Shown here in pieces: positions 1-11,097 of a DNA stretch of 64,000 nucleotides (position 1 is its first letter; each line of letters begins with the position of its first letter). The stretch is taken from assembly GCA_016648135.1 (NCBI GenBank), contig JADDOH010001555.1:341186-405185 (forward strand), written 5' to 3'. The notes under the pieces were generated by a model. The model made no database searches. It was not told where the DNA came from and saw only the letters and a program-made list of their open reading frames with translations. The stretch comes from Agrypnia vestita (taxonomy: Eukaryota; Arthropoda; Insecta; Trichoptera; Phryganeidae). A program made the translations under genes and the position numbers.

Positions 1-50
1 TTATTTATTTCCAGTGTTTTCATTGGTCTTCCCGCCGCCACGACACGTGC
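1..50 (+). mobile_element. 3' end of an LTR-like sequence
   Basis: The window opens inside a repeat whose end reads CCAGTGTTTTCATT followed shortly by GCCGCCACGACACGTG. The same end occurs in reverse at 57160-57275, and a diverged form at 40005-40145. It is probably the U5 end of an LTR retrotransposon; the rest lies outside the window. Confidence 0.45.
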
Positions 51-775
51 CATTATTATCCGATAAAAATCTATGACTGCTATAACTGCGATAATGCTTA
101 TATAAACTGAAATAAAGCAAAATCTTATCACAGACGTAAACCATTCTGAATGCTTTACATTTATGCAGCAGGGTGGCGCAAATATCTCTTTTGCAATATC
201 TGGCTCCAGATAGCGGTGACAGGGTGGTTAAAATACAACTTCCCCCTTCCGCCTGTAAATAAAAATATCATGTAAGGATGTCGTATATTCCGTATGAAAG
301 GGTAGTATTTTATTGCCTGGGGGACCGAGTGTAGAGTGCTTGTCTATTTATCGGGGGTGGGGGGCTCTGGCCTGCATCGTCAGGCTGCTTGTGACGTCAT
401 GCATAGCGTTGTTTATCCAAACGCTATAAAATATAATATAGTATAATAATCTGCAAACGAAAGAACGAACCCAGCAAGCATATAGTTGCAGGGAAATACA
501 GGGTCTTCATTCTCTCACAGTTTCGATTCCTGCTTGAGAAAATACTAATTATATAATAATAAGTAATTTATCCATCTTATGAGTTGATGGATATGGCAAT
601 AGTTGAAAAAGAAATGCTGGAACTATTTCCATCATTAGAAATAATAAAAACAGATAAAGTGCTCCACTCAGTAGAGAAAAGCCTAAAAAGTGGTTACATA
701 TTACTCTACATCGTGAAATTATTGTAACGAGATAGAAGAATCAGAAATCAACGATTTTATAGCTCTCTACACCTT
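51..775. other. AT-rich single-copy stretch, nothing recognised
   Basis: I see no coding fragment, terminal repeat or RNA gene here. It contains one GC-richer patch near 300-400. Confidence 0.4.
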
Positions 776-1115
776 TTACACTTAATTGGAAGATACTAGA
801 AGGTTATCCACGAATCTCGAGACGACTGGACTAATATTATAAATTCTCGAAACGTCACGAAAGACATTTTTCTATGAAAGGTCGGCTGGCCGGTCGCTGT
901 TCATTCAGTCTTAGATTAACGTTCAACCAATGTGATATTAGCAACGGAGCGAGCGCAGTGTGACCAGCGCGATTATTCCAGCGACAGTAAATAAATGAAG
1001 TTTCTATCATGGATGAGGAGGTTTTTATATGCGAATATTGAACGGAAGTTTTTAGAAAGTGATCGAAGAATAAATGAATAAAAACACAGTGATTTTTATT
1101 TATTTAATATTGAAA
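776..1115 (+). mobile_element. Possible decayed solo LTR
   Basis: The stretch has the style of the LTR-like sequences at 36440, 41205 and 54590: repeated GAA/CGA/GTGA words, TATAAATTC near 838, short GC-rich patches, then an AATAAA-type signal near 1072. No clean TG...CA ends or target duplication were found, so this is tentative. Confidence 0.25.
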
Positions 1116-2110
1116 TAGATTTTCATAATTTTAGCGGTCACTTAGCGTAAGGCATCCGGGTAGTTATTTTACCTTGGTCTGTGTGCGAAATTTTTTAGCA
1201 TCAAATCAGTGGTAAACGTCGTTTCTCCAGAATAGATAGATAATCTAAACAGATGATACTCACATCTTGATTTAAATATTCATAAAATTTATTGCTTTTA
1301 CAAATGAAAAAGTTGATGGTTAAATGCAGAATAAAAAAGTATTAATTTTTATTATATATTTACACCGATATTACATATGCGTGTTAAACTACCAGCAAAA
1401 GAAAATTTTCCAAAACTTGGAAACCAAAAAATATGTTGAGATTCAAAAATGAGAATATTAGATTTTAGAAATTTTAAAAAAATAGGATATATCAACATGC
1501 ATAAATTAATATTAATAGCTGAGCCTAGCAGCAAGATGTGCATTTCAAAGTATAGTATCATAAATGAAACGATTTTATGCATTTTAAAGCAAAAGTTCTC
1601 CCCATGATCAATACTAGTTATATCGTTTTTATATCGTTTCACTTTAACAATAGTTAAACGCTACACACCAGATGTTTTTATTTATAGGGTTGTGTGTGAA
1701 TTTAGAATTGCAAACAGAGCCAGTTATTCAAAACCGTGACGCGGTCAGCGAGACCGGTCCCCGAGGCACAAAGTGTAAAGTCGATCTAGAATATTATTTT
1801 CCGTGGCGTTTTCGTCCATTTGCAAAGCGGAATTTTTTTTCCTCGTGAGGAAAAAACATTTTTTACTGTCGCATGTGGCGCGCCGCCGGGAAAAATTATT
1901 CTATGAATACGTAAGCGAAGCATTTCGTTATTTTAGGATTCACAATATCAAAACATCAATATGCAAATCATACAAAAATTTTGCAATTTTTCTCTCAAAA
2001 ACCGAGCCTTTTGTCGAAAAGCTCTTTCGCGTTTTTCAAAACAAAAGCCAGGAGCATTTCTGAAATTCCAATGACAACAATATGTAAACTATCGTATTCT
2101 ATTTAAAATC
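1116..2110. other. AT-rich stretch, nothing recognised
   Basis: The short open frames on both strands have low-complexity, insect-AT composition and no recognisable domain. I treat them as accidental. Confidence 0.4.
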
Positions 2111-2154
2111 TAATGTTCTAGACCAGCGACTCACAAACTGTGGGTCTTGACACA

Positions 2155-2545
2155 ATGATGGAATTTTTTTTACTCCCTTTATCTCTCGTGGCGTCTGCTT
2201 GCTTGTTTCCTTGACGAAAAAACTTTGGATCGATTTTTAACCGTTTTCCCGTGATCCAATCGAGCTGAAACTTTGCAAGCAGACTCGTGGCGACGATCAA
2301 GAAGATCTATCAAATTTTCGTTAAAAAAATTAATAAATTTTTGGATTTTTCAAATTTTTAATGGTAATTTAACAACTTACTAAGTTGTATGAAAATATTT
2401 CAACGTGTCTGGTAGACACGGAACCTGATTACAGTATAATTTTGGATTTTTGGAATTTTTTTATTACTGGGAAAATAAAAATATAAATGGAAAAGGGAGT
2501 ATAATAAAAACTTGGTTTTTATGGATTACTTTTTTGTATCTATAT
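2155..2545 (+). repeat. DR-2 repeat, copy 1 (ACTCCCTTT ends)
   Basis: It begins TTTACTCCCTTTATC, continues through CGTGGCGTCTGCTTGCTTG and CCAATCGAGCTGAAACTTTG, and ends AAAGGGAGTATAATAAAA followed by CTTGGTTTTTATGG. The start and end form a short inverted terminal repeat (ACTCCCTTT/AAAGGGAGT). Other copies lie at 3028-3410, 43550-43850 and 51275-51835. No coding capacity is seen, so it is a non-autonomous element or the end of a larger one. Confidence 0.7.
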
Positions 2546-2734
2546 ATTTTTTCTCCAATAAAGCTATTGTCACGAGTTCGTCGCTTTAGGATTTAAATAA
2601 AATACATAATATAATAAACTTTATTTAAAAATAGTTTACAACACTTTTACATATGTATTTATTTAAGAATTTACTAGAGCTTATATGAACTTACTAGAAT
2701 GTTCGCGCCTGAAAAATATAAATTTGTTTTATGT

Positions 2735-2900
2735 CACAGTGAAGGGACCCACCACACGCCCTGGGCCGTGTTATGCGCGGAGCGTCCATATCGGCCCAGC
2801 ACGTTCGCCGCCTAGTTGGCATTATTTTAACGCAGAGTCGGCGGCCCAAACCCTTCACTGTTTACCCTCCATACGCTAGCTGAACACAGTTTTAACTTGA
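2735..2900. other. GC-rich island
   Basis: A sharp GC-rich block (CCACCACACGCCCTGGGCCG, then CGCCGCCTAGTTGG) in AT-rich flanks. The open frame at 2685-2879 has no recognisable motif. It could be a conserved non-coding element or a degenerate TE; the sequence alone does not decide. Confidence 0.3.
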
Positions 2901-3027
2901 AACTTTCTGGCGCACAGTGCGAAAGATTATGATTGTAAATTTTTTATATATTATGCAAGGTTTTTTTCATATATCAGAAGATAAGAAACACAAATGCCAC
3001 AATCCAATAAAGAAATTTCTATGAAAA

Positions 3028-3410
3028 CTTTTTTCTCCCTTTCTTTTAATTCGTAGCGTCTGGTTGGTTGCTTGTCTGACGAAAAACTTTGGATCTATTT
3101 TTAACCCTTTTTCCGTGATCCAATCGAGCTGAAACTTTGCAAGCAGACTCTATCATTTTTTTTTTAATTAATAATTACAGTATAATGGTTTTTTCATACA
3201 ACTGAGTAAGTTGTATGAAGATATTGCGACGCATCTGGTAGACACTAAACCTAATAATAGTATATTTTTGGATTTTTGGAAATTTTATATTACTCCCTTT
3301 CGTAGCGTCGCCCGACCGAAGCCCAACGCGTAGGTTAAGCGCCAAACTAGTTTCCACTAGTAAATAAGAAAGGGAGTATAATAAAAACTTGGTTTTTATG
3401 GGTTAGTTTT
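3028..3410 (+). repeat. DR-2 repeat, copy 2
   Basis: Same order of blocks as copy 1: CTCCCTTTCTTTTAATTCG, GCGTCTGGTTGGTTG, CCAATCGAGCTGAAACTTTG, and the end AAGAAAGGGAGTATAATAAA at 3367-3386. A second ACTCCCTTTCGTAGCG start lies inside, at about 3293, which suggests a small copy nested in or recombined with a larger one. Confidence 0.7.
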
Positions 3411-4505
3411 TTACATATTTTAAAGCCAGATCGGGGCTTAGAAGATTAATATGCTTTCAATGAAATGCTTCTATAACATAAATATGCTTTCAAAATCGGG
3501 TATCAATTATGAAATTGACACTTTTTTCCAGATTATATATTCATATATTTTCAAATTTATAGTTTCTTAGCGCTATTGCTTCTAATCTTCTCATACATAG
3601 AATGTACTATTTTTCCTATATTACTTTTTTAACCGTTTGAGTCGCAATAATTTTTTTCGTGCTAAAAAGGAAAAAGAACTCAAAATATCAGTGTTGCTAA
3701 TGATTTCATTAACATTTAAATTCTCAATGAGCATAAGCCATCCAATTATCTTCTCTCGGACATTCCATCTTTGGTCGTTCAATTAATAGAGGTAGTAACA
3801 TTGATTTGGAGCTAACAGGTAACTTATATTATTTACCACATAAAGTTTTCTGTTTGACGAGTCGAATTTTTATTACAACATTGTATGAAATTTAAAAAAA
3901 ATATAAGCTTTACAATTAAAAACTATATCTTGTAATTAAAAATATATAAACACCGACCAAGATATGTTAAAAATAATTAAACGTAAAAAAACTGTGAAAC
4001 TTTGTTTATACAAAAGTTGAAATCAATACAAAATATACTACATCAATTATCCATAAATCAGCAACACATAAAATTCCCAAAAAGAAATCCAACCTTACCA
4101 GAAAAAGTAATGCATTTTAGAATAGCTCTCGACATAATATGTCAATGAGCAGCAGTTTTTTGGGTAATAATGGCATTTAATTTTGTAAGCTAAGTTCCTT
4201 TTAGTTATAACCTCAAATAAAATTCAATAGACTTCAATGTGTGTTTAATTCATATCCCTTATTTGTTAGCAACATAAACTACGCGACACACTATATGAAC
4301 AACAGACGATTTCGTAAGTAGCGTAAGACTCCTTGTTTTCACTGCCAAATTGGCGATATTCTATCACCAGTTCTAAAACTATAACAAACCCTTCAAAAGT
4401 CCATGTAAATTGAAAATCATCGTGTAATAGAATCATGCGTAAATCTAAATGTAAGAATTTATTCGTCTGTCTGTCTCTCCGTAACTTGCTGGATTTACAA
4501 CTTTA
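3411..4505. other. AT-rich stretch, nothing recognised
   Basis: No frame with a recognisable domain and no terminal repeats were seen. AT-rich short words dominate. Confidence 0.4.
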
Positions 4506-4511
4506 GATAAA

Positions 4512-4743
4512 TGGGTCAACCACCAAATTACACGGTCTTGACATTTTTATATTATTATTTTATTACTAGCCGAACGCAAAAATAACCAGTCATAATAAAT
4601 GCAAGATTTTGAAAGTGGATATTCATGAATAGAAAACCATTTGTTTTTTTTAAATTGACTTTATTCGCTTAAACATTAAATTAAATGTAATTAAATAATA
4701 ATATAAAAATGTAGAGACAGTGTAATTTGGTGGGTCGACCCTT
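4512..4743. mobile_element. Small TIR MITE, about 232 bp
   Basis: The left end GGGTCAACCACCAAATTACA and the right end (reverse strand GGGTCGACCCACCAAATTAC) are inverted repeats. They continue as near-identical ACATTTTTATATTATTATTT for about 45-50 bp per arm. The centre is AT-rich and non-coding. The family is not identified. Confidence 0.75.
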
Positions 4744-4858
4744 GCGTGTTGCCTATCACACTCTTATTATCTAACGTTGTAATTCAAGCTTAATTTCAGC
4801 AAGCTACCTACAGATTCTATAGACAAAAAGAAACAATATTTTTATACGAAAGTATACT

Positions 4859-4975
4859 CTAAGAACACAGTTACTGGATTTTTCCCCATGGGTGATTAAT
4901 TAATTAACGATAAATTATAGAAGTTTCACAGTGACAAAGTCGATTTATATATGAGAAAAGTTGATGGAAATATTA
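4859..4975 (+). repeat. DR-1 foldback family, partial arm
   Basis: It starts AAGAACACAGTTACTGGATT and continues through GATAAATTATAGAAGTTTCA, the head of the DR-1 family. The best two-armed copy is at 16405-16712. Confidence 0.55.
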
Positions 4976-5162
4976 AAATTAAATATTTCGTTTTAGGTTT
5001 CAGCGAATAAAGTCAATTTAAAAACGTAAATAGTTTTGTATTCACGAATTTTCAGCTTCAAAATCCTGCAATCATTATGTTCCGTGGTTTATAAGTTAAC
5101 AAGTTAAAAAAGTAGGTAACAGACGGAATAAATTTTGACAATGAGAATGTTCGAGCAACTGT

Positions 5163-5195
5163 GTGTTCAGCACACGTCAGACATGTGCTGAACAC
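5163..5195. other. Perfect 12-bp hairpin
   Basis: GTGTTCAGCACA (5163-5174) pairs exactly with TGTGCTGAACAC (5184-5195) across a 9-base loop. It sits at the left edge of a GC-rich block. Confidence 0.6.
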
Positions 5196-5460
5196 GACCC
5201 TCGGAGAGCCACCCCACGCACTGGGTGCAAAGTGCGAACCAGCCGGGGGTCTGACAATAGTCGGGGCAGCGGGGACATCAGCCGAGTGGCTAATTATGAA
5301 GCCGCCTTTCTCCGCGGAACTTGTTCGGGAGTTCACACCGTCTTTGTCATTAGGGATGAATTGAATTTTACTTCAATTAACGTTTCAGAAGTTTGCGGAA
5401 GTTGCCGCCAGCCGGCGAGGAGGGCGCAGGGCGGCTAACACTGTCGGGGGCGGCCGGCCC
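5196..5460. other. GC-rich island downstream of the hairpin
   Basis: The segment is much richer in GC and CpG than its flanks (GCCGCCAGCCGGCGAGG, CGGGGGCGGCCGGCCC). Overlapping frames on both strands (5058-5438) are open only because of the base composition and show no recognisable domain. It is a candidate regulatory island or conserved non-coding element. Confidence 0.3.
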
Positions 5461-5945
5461 TGAGTGTTTTATTATTATATAAACCTGGATAGACGCTTTC
5501 TAGACTGTCTGGAGCAGAAGTATATCTTTGTTCATTTTTTATGCGACTCCAAACGAGAGATTCTCGTTAATTTTATTTTGATTCATATCACCGTTATCGG
5601 TTTATTATTTAATTGTCTATAGCTTTTTCTTCAAACAGCGTATTTATGGATTTCAAATACAAGTATTTCAGAATAACTTTTTTATTAAAAACGACCTTAA
5701 CCCATAGAATCATTAAATTAATTATTTATTTACATATGCTTATATGATCACACTACATTCATACACTAAAAATATAATATAGGTACATATTCATGTTGCT
5801 AGAGCGTGTCGAAGACACTTGTAATTGGGATAATGGTCAGAGTCTCAATTTATGATGTGTTATTATTTGAGTGACATGTATCTATTTTTCTGTTAGTGTC
5901 TCTAAAATAAAATAAAAATTAAAAATATCAGAAAATAAATTGAGT
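5461..5945. other. AT-rich stretch, nothing recognised
   Basis: No coding or repeat structure was found. Confidence 0.35.
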
Positions 5946-5949
5946 ATGT

Positions 5950-6035
5950 GCAACATTTCAAGAACACTATACTGGATTTTATACCCATGGGGATATCAAG
6001 GTATCTTGATTAATGGTGTCTAGTTTTGTATACTT
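5950..6035. repeat. DR-1 mini-foldback (two heads only)
   Basis: The head TCAAGAACACTATACTGG is followed within about 60 bp by an inverted head ending GTATACTTGA. The arms meet around ATCAAGGTATCTTGAT. This looks like an internally deleted DR-1 element. Confidence 0.5.
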
Positions 6036-6344
6036 GAAAATATTCTGAATATATAAAAAATGGTTTAAAAAGTAGTTTAAAAAGTTGAAATTATTTTCAA
6101 GCGTTTTTTAATAATTTGTAAAAATGTTATGTACACATATAAAAAACATTGCTTTAAAAACTCCAATCGAAAATATAGATATCTCATTATCAATAGCGAC
6201 ATCTGTATTGGATTATGGGAATGACAAAGTTTTCGACTGCAGGTGGCGATAGTAATAATACAACTCGCATACGAAAGAAGTTTTTCAAGTTAAACATATA
6301 AACAACTTTCAAAAATTTGATAGATTTGTTAGCTATCATGAGTG

Positions 6345-6485
6345 GAATTGGTGAACGTTACAATGTATAAAGTGATAACTTAAGCCAGCCGTACGATAGG
6401 ACGTAAGCCCTATGAACACCAAAATCCATACCTACTTTTCCATATAAAAAAATAGCTTCGTCTCTCTGAGATATCTGGTTGTATA
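6345..6485 (-). repeat. DR-1 arm
   Basis: Shares GGTGAACGTTACAATGT, AAGTGATAACTTAAGCCAGC, ACGTAAGCCCTATGAACACC and GCTTCGTCTCTCTGAGA with the DR-1 copies at 16550, 37305, 38285 and 41030. Confidence 0.65.
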
Positions 6486-6489
6486 ATTA

Positions 6490-7565
6490 TTTTACTATTT
6501 ATTCAACGAATATCTAGCTTCTAATTTAGATAAATTGTATAACCTTAATACTGTTTATTTTGAAAGTTTCTCTGTATTATTTTCTTTTAAAGGATTATTA
6601 CGCCTTAATTAGCCAAACTTTAAGATTTTGGCATGTAAATAATTTTAAATACAAGATTAAATTGATTTATGGTCGAGTTTTCTGGAAAATCGTATTTTTC
6701 CTAGCATTATAAACAATTTTATGGAGACACTTATTTTACTTTCCGGCCTAGAAAAATATTTTCATTATTGTACATATTAAACTTCGCATTTGCTACATTT
6801 CACTAAAAAAAACTGAAAGATTCTTGCAAGTAAGAAAAATGCGAATGAAATCAAACTATCAAAAATTATTTACTTAAATAAATTTTCTCATTTGGATTTT
6901 GTCAAAGAATATCAATTTTAGAATTGAAAACTCATTTTGAAAGCATTTTTATATATTTTAAAAACATTTCATCGAGAGCATAACAATTTTTAAATCTCAT
7001 TTAAAAACCTTTATCTAGATTTATTTTATTGCCACAGAAGTAAAATGACATCCTTTTAAAACATGACATTCTCGATGGCAAAATATCAATAAACTTTTGA
7101 TTTTATTACATTTGTGACACAGTCTAGACAGTGTGATAACATTTTAAATTTATGATGTAGACTGGTAAACGGTGTCTTAGAAAATTTCTTCGTTTATACG
7201 AGTACAATCCTTTAAACAGCATTTACACATAGAACTTTGACGAAAACTTCCAGCAATTGTAATTAAATAAGGATATTAAAATAATGCCAATTGTTTTTAA
7301 AATCTTATTTCCAATAAGATGTAGGTTTCATATATTCCAGAGTTTCATCGAGTAGTTTTTAAATCGATTTTTCTGATATATATTTCTAAAAAAAGAAATA
7401 ACATTAATGTGACACAATTATATGATTTATCAAAATATTAATAATATGATAATAATTATGATAGGAATATTTTTTTATATTTATTTATTTATTAACGTAT
7501 TTCTAGGCTTTTAAAAAAATAGGGAAAAGTACACACTAAATAAGTGCACATTAATTTAATGAATG
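6490..7565. other. AT-rich stretch, nothing recognised
   Basis: No recognisable coding, RNA or mobile-element signal was seen. Confidence 0.4.
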
Positions 7566-7629
7566 AACACTTCAAATAAAATATTTAATAATTGTTTGTA
7601 GTGAATGCCCAAGAAATACAAAAAAAAAT

Positions 7630-7685
7630 AATGATATAAAGTAGAAAGCAGATATATATCGATAGTAGAAGCTTAAAAAAGCATA

Positions 7686-7761
<76 letters not shown>

Positions 7762-7812
7762 GAAAGCAGGTACACAGAAATAACAGGAGCTTAAAAAGCA
7801 TAATACAATAAT
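7630..7812. repeat. (AT)n microsatellite between duplicated flanks
   Basis: An AT dinucleotide tract of about 65 bp (7690-7755) is flanked by a diverged direct repeat of about 55 bp. Both flanks read AGAAAGCAG, then AGCTTAAAAA, then GCATAATA. The YIYIYI open frames on the minus strand come from the microsatellite and are not genes. Confidence 0.75.
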
Positions 7813-7859
7813 AATTAGTTGTATAACCCCATCAACAACTGACATACGCTCTACTTATT

Positions 7860-9540
7860 TAAATCCAAGCTGATGAATACTAGTAATCTTTCAATATACC
7901 TTTTAGAATATGTTTGAATATTATAATGTTGGTGGCAAAAACGTCAAGCGGTTCGTGTATGTTTGCTAGCCTAGTAAGCCTTTTCAGAGGGGAATTAAAA
8001 ACGTAGTTAGTGGCTGCAGTTTCTAATATTCCATACATCTTTTCAATACATGCTCACGTAAATGTCGTGCTACAATGTTCTCAGTGGGATTCTCTTGCCT
8101 TTGCTTTTATACCCCTTCAATGCAACATTATTAATTTTGCTAAAAAAACGTTTCTTTTGAAATATTATATTTGCTCGTCGCTAGAGTGTTGTGCAAATAG
8201 GCAATTAAGAGAGATGAAACGAAAGCGATACTCGACGTACACCCTTGCACACCCCTAACGCGGACGCCCACATATGCACACACACTAATCTTCTAAATGT
8301 CACCTTTTCACGTAGGTAGTTTGCGGCGGAAGCAGTTGCTAAGTCGCTTCCTAGGGGGCGGGGTGGGGGGATGTGGCTAATGTTGGTGCAAAAAGCCTGC
8401 AAAAACCCTAATAGACGCCGTAATTTGCGAGCCCGCAAAATCTTTCACTAGTGGGATTATCCTGAGCGGATTTTGAAACGAAGATGGTTTTAAAACTGGA
8501 TAAATTAGATGCAAAAAGACATTTTTCAGCGTTCACCTCTAGACACTCTAGACAGCAGCTGTCTTTTTTAAGGTGGTGTTAAAAATATACTAAGTTTACT
8601 GATGCAAAATGTCACCCCTTATAAATCCATTATTTAAGGGTTGAAACCCGTCCTAAGACGTTCTTTGTGAATCATTTGGATTTTTACTGCCGAGCCGATC
8701 TCGCGGAATGCTAAGTTTTTCTTTTGCACAAGAATAAGCATAGTTTTTTATAACACATTAAAAATTTATAATATTTTCACTTTTTAAGTTTCAGTGCCGA
8801 TAAGTCGGCGTTTATTAGGTAGATATTTTTTTATAACAGCTTGCATAAAACATAATTAATGGTGAGAATATGATAACAGAGTTTATGAGTAAGATAGTAA
8901 TAAGTACAATTTACAGTTTTTTTTGTGCAGGCCTGTATCGTTACCTACCTCGCTAGGTACATAAATTACCTGTTCTGAGGTAAGCAGCCATTCCATTTAT
9001 TGGGACTTCATTAAAATGTGTAATTTTATGGTTGCGTTATTAAAAGAACTAGAAGAAAGTAAAGTAAAGTAGTAAAGATATAAGAAATAAAGTAAATAAG
9101 AATAAAAAGAGAAATAAAGTAAAGTAAATTAAAGTTAAATGTATATACATATATGTACAAACAAAAGTGTAAATAAGTAAATTAAAGTTAATTAATTCCA
9201 AGGTTGGTAATTTATAATTTGAAAGGCACTTTTTGACTACGTCAAACTTATATGAATCTGTAATCAGCTTTTATTGCCATATATACCTATATAACTTAGT
9301 CTATAGTACTTAACACAAAGCACAAATACCTATACATTGACGCATTTATTACACACATCGAATAATCATGTAAGACGCGGGTCCCCTTTGCAGATGCCTA
9401 TTCACTACACTACACATACTCGACCCTTCATACTAGCAAGCCTCTAAATTTTTCCACTAATAATCTAAGAGCCAGCGACTGCCAGACTTACTTATAGTAC
9501 CAGACTACGTTATAGTATCAAACCTGAAATATTTTCTCTA
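7860..9540. other. AT-rich stretch, no feature called
   Basis: Contains a CACACA-rich patch near 8270 and a small G-rich run near 8355, plus AAAGTAAAGTAAA-type simple sequence at 9058-9185. No domain or repeat ends were recognised. Confidence 0.35.
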
Positions 9541-9549
9541 GATGTACAC

Positions 9550-9930
9550 TATAGTAGGTAAGAAAGTTCGGATATTATGACATTTAAGTTTGGGGGATTT
9601 TGGTAGATAACAGGTAATACAGGTACCAAAAAATGAGTAAGTAAAATGTTAAAATAACAAACCTGGTTTTTTAATATGTTTAACGGCACATTAGGTACTA
9701 TCTATACATTCATATAAATATTTGCCAGATACTTCAAAGTCCTACAAATAATCATGTCATTTATATTATAGTAATAAACCTAAATCGGGCCATTATAATA
9801 TTACCCGATACCAAAACTTTTAACGTTTTACTTGCACATTTTTTTGTACCTGTATTTCCTGTTATCTGCCGAAATTCCCCGAACTCAAATGTCATAATAT
9901 CCAAACCTTCTTACGTACTTTTTTTTATTT
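9550..9930. mobile_element. TIR element, about 380 bp
   Basis: The left arm (about 9555-9655: GGATATTATGACATTTAAGT, then AGATAACAGGTAATACAGGT) returns inverted in the right arm (about 9820-9925: CCTGTATTTCCTGTTATCTG, then CAAATGTCATAATATCC). Arms are about 100 bp with perhaps 85% identity. The middle is AT-rich and non-coding, as in a MITE. Confidence 0.75.
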
Positions 9931-9943
9931 TATAAAAATAGAG

Positions 9944-10082
9944 ATGTGAACACGGAATACGTGTCACATCAATATTCGGAATATGAAAATAGGACTAACT
10001 TGCGGGTCTGGAGTGAGGTTCGAACCCGCAACCTTTGGATCACGAGGCCAGTGTCCTAACCACAAGACCAACAAGCTACTCG
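9944..10082 (-). mobile_element. tRNA-derived SINE, family S-A copy 1
   Basis: Reading the minus strand, an A-box-like TGGTCTTGTGG (10060-10070) and a B-box GGGTTCGAACC (about 10017-10027) form a tRNA-like head. A tail ends in a CGTATTCCGTGTTCACATC-type sequence. The head and tail recur at 19910 and 24721, and the tail alone at 50225. It is not a functional tRNA: the anticodon arm does not close well. Confidence 0.75.
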
Positions 10083-10085
10083 AAG

Positions 10086-10880
10086 GTCGCTGGCTCCTAC
10101 TGTATACCTCGACGTAACCGTAAACTTTTTCGTTTATCAACATTTTTGTTTACAATTTCATTACTTTTCCGAAGAGTTCTAGCTTTCTGCCAGAACAGAT
10201 CGACAGATCTAGAAGAAGAGGAAGATATATCACATAAATTTCATTATATATACATACATCCTTATACACATTAATAGTTAGTATATTATTGTTCTGCATT
10301 CTACGTTAATTAACAAACTAACTACGAGAGTCAGTCTCTAACCAGAACATTAATTTGGTGGATATTAAGGCTGTCTTCGGGTGGTATAATGCATCCCTTA
10401 ATTGCAGTCCGCGGTGCGCCGCTGCAGAGCATAATGGGGACCGTCTTGGATTTCCACAACCTTAATTCTTTGAAATACACCCCCGGATTTCTATAAACTA
10501 CACATCCCTACGAGTTCAGAAATGCGTTCATAGTTTTACTCCACAACTCGCGCATTTAACTAAACGAGTTGCTAACTGATAAGTTACACTTATACAGGTT
10601 TTTTAATTGGTCAGTGGTGGCTTATGTCTATATGCCACCAGTACTTTTGAAAACTTTGTCGTATTCCAAGTAGTTATTTATTTACTAATCAAGATATATA
10701 TCGGCTGCCCCTGTAATGATATTGGCCTATTCAAATAGACATTGCTGAAAAATTATACGAAAATATCTATCTGCTAAAAGCTCATGATAAGGAGAAGCAC
10801 CACAATTCATAAATACTCTATAATTAAATATTTGCCGGATAACTAGGTGCGGGCGAACTTTATTATTTCTGCACGCGGGC
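10086..10880. other. Mixed stretch, no gene called
   Basis: Mostly AT-rich, with a GC-richer patch at 10370-10450 (AGTCCGCGGTGCGCCGCTGC). No domain or repeat end was recognised. Confidence 0.35.
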
Positions 10881-10899
10881 GTGTAAAGCAGGCTTTATG

Positions 10900-11025
10900 T
10901 TATTTTGTTTTAACGAGATGGACCAATCACAGATGCGCCGTTCGCCGCGAAGCTGGCCAATGAAACGCGTCCGAGATGGGGGACTTTGACTTTGACACGC
11001 GAGTTGGAAACAAAGATGGCAGGAG
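10900..11025 (+). promoter_or_regulatory. Candidate CpG/CCAAT promoter region
   Basis: Two CCAAT-type boxes on the plus strand (ACCAATCACAG near 10922 and GGCCAATGAAACGC near 10957) lie in a CpG-rich segment amid AT-rich DNA. They sit 60-180 bp upstream of several ATGs. This layout resembles a TATA-less insect promoter, but no initiator or conserved core element can be proved. Confidence 0.3.
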
Positions 11026-11097
11026 ATGGGGACTATTTTTAGCGATACAAACAAAAGAGCGGCACTTGAGTTTTCAGCTTGGAGGTCGGCCGAGGCC

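Noticed and set aside
7572..7845. Minus-strand frames encoding long YIYIYI runs
   Set aside because: They are translations of the (AT)n microsatellite and have no independent support.
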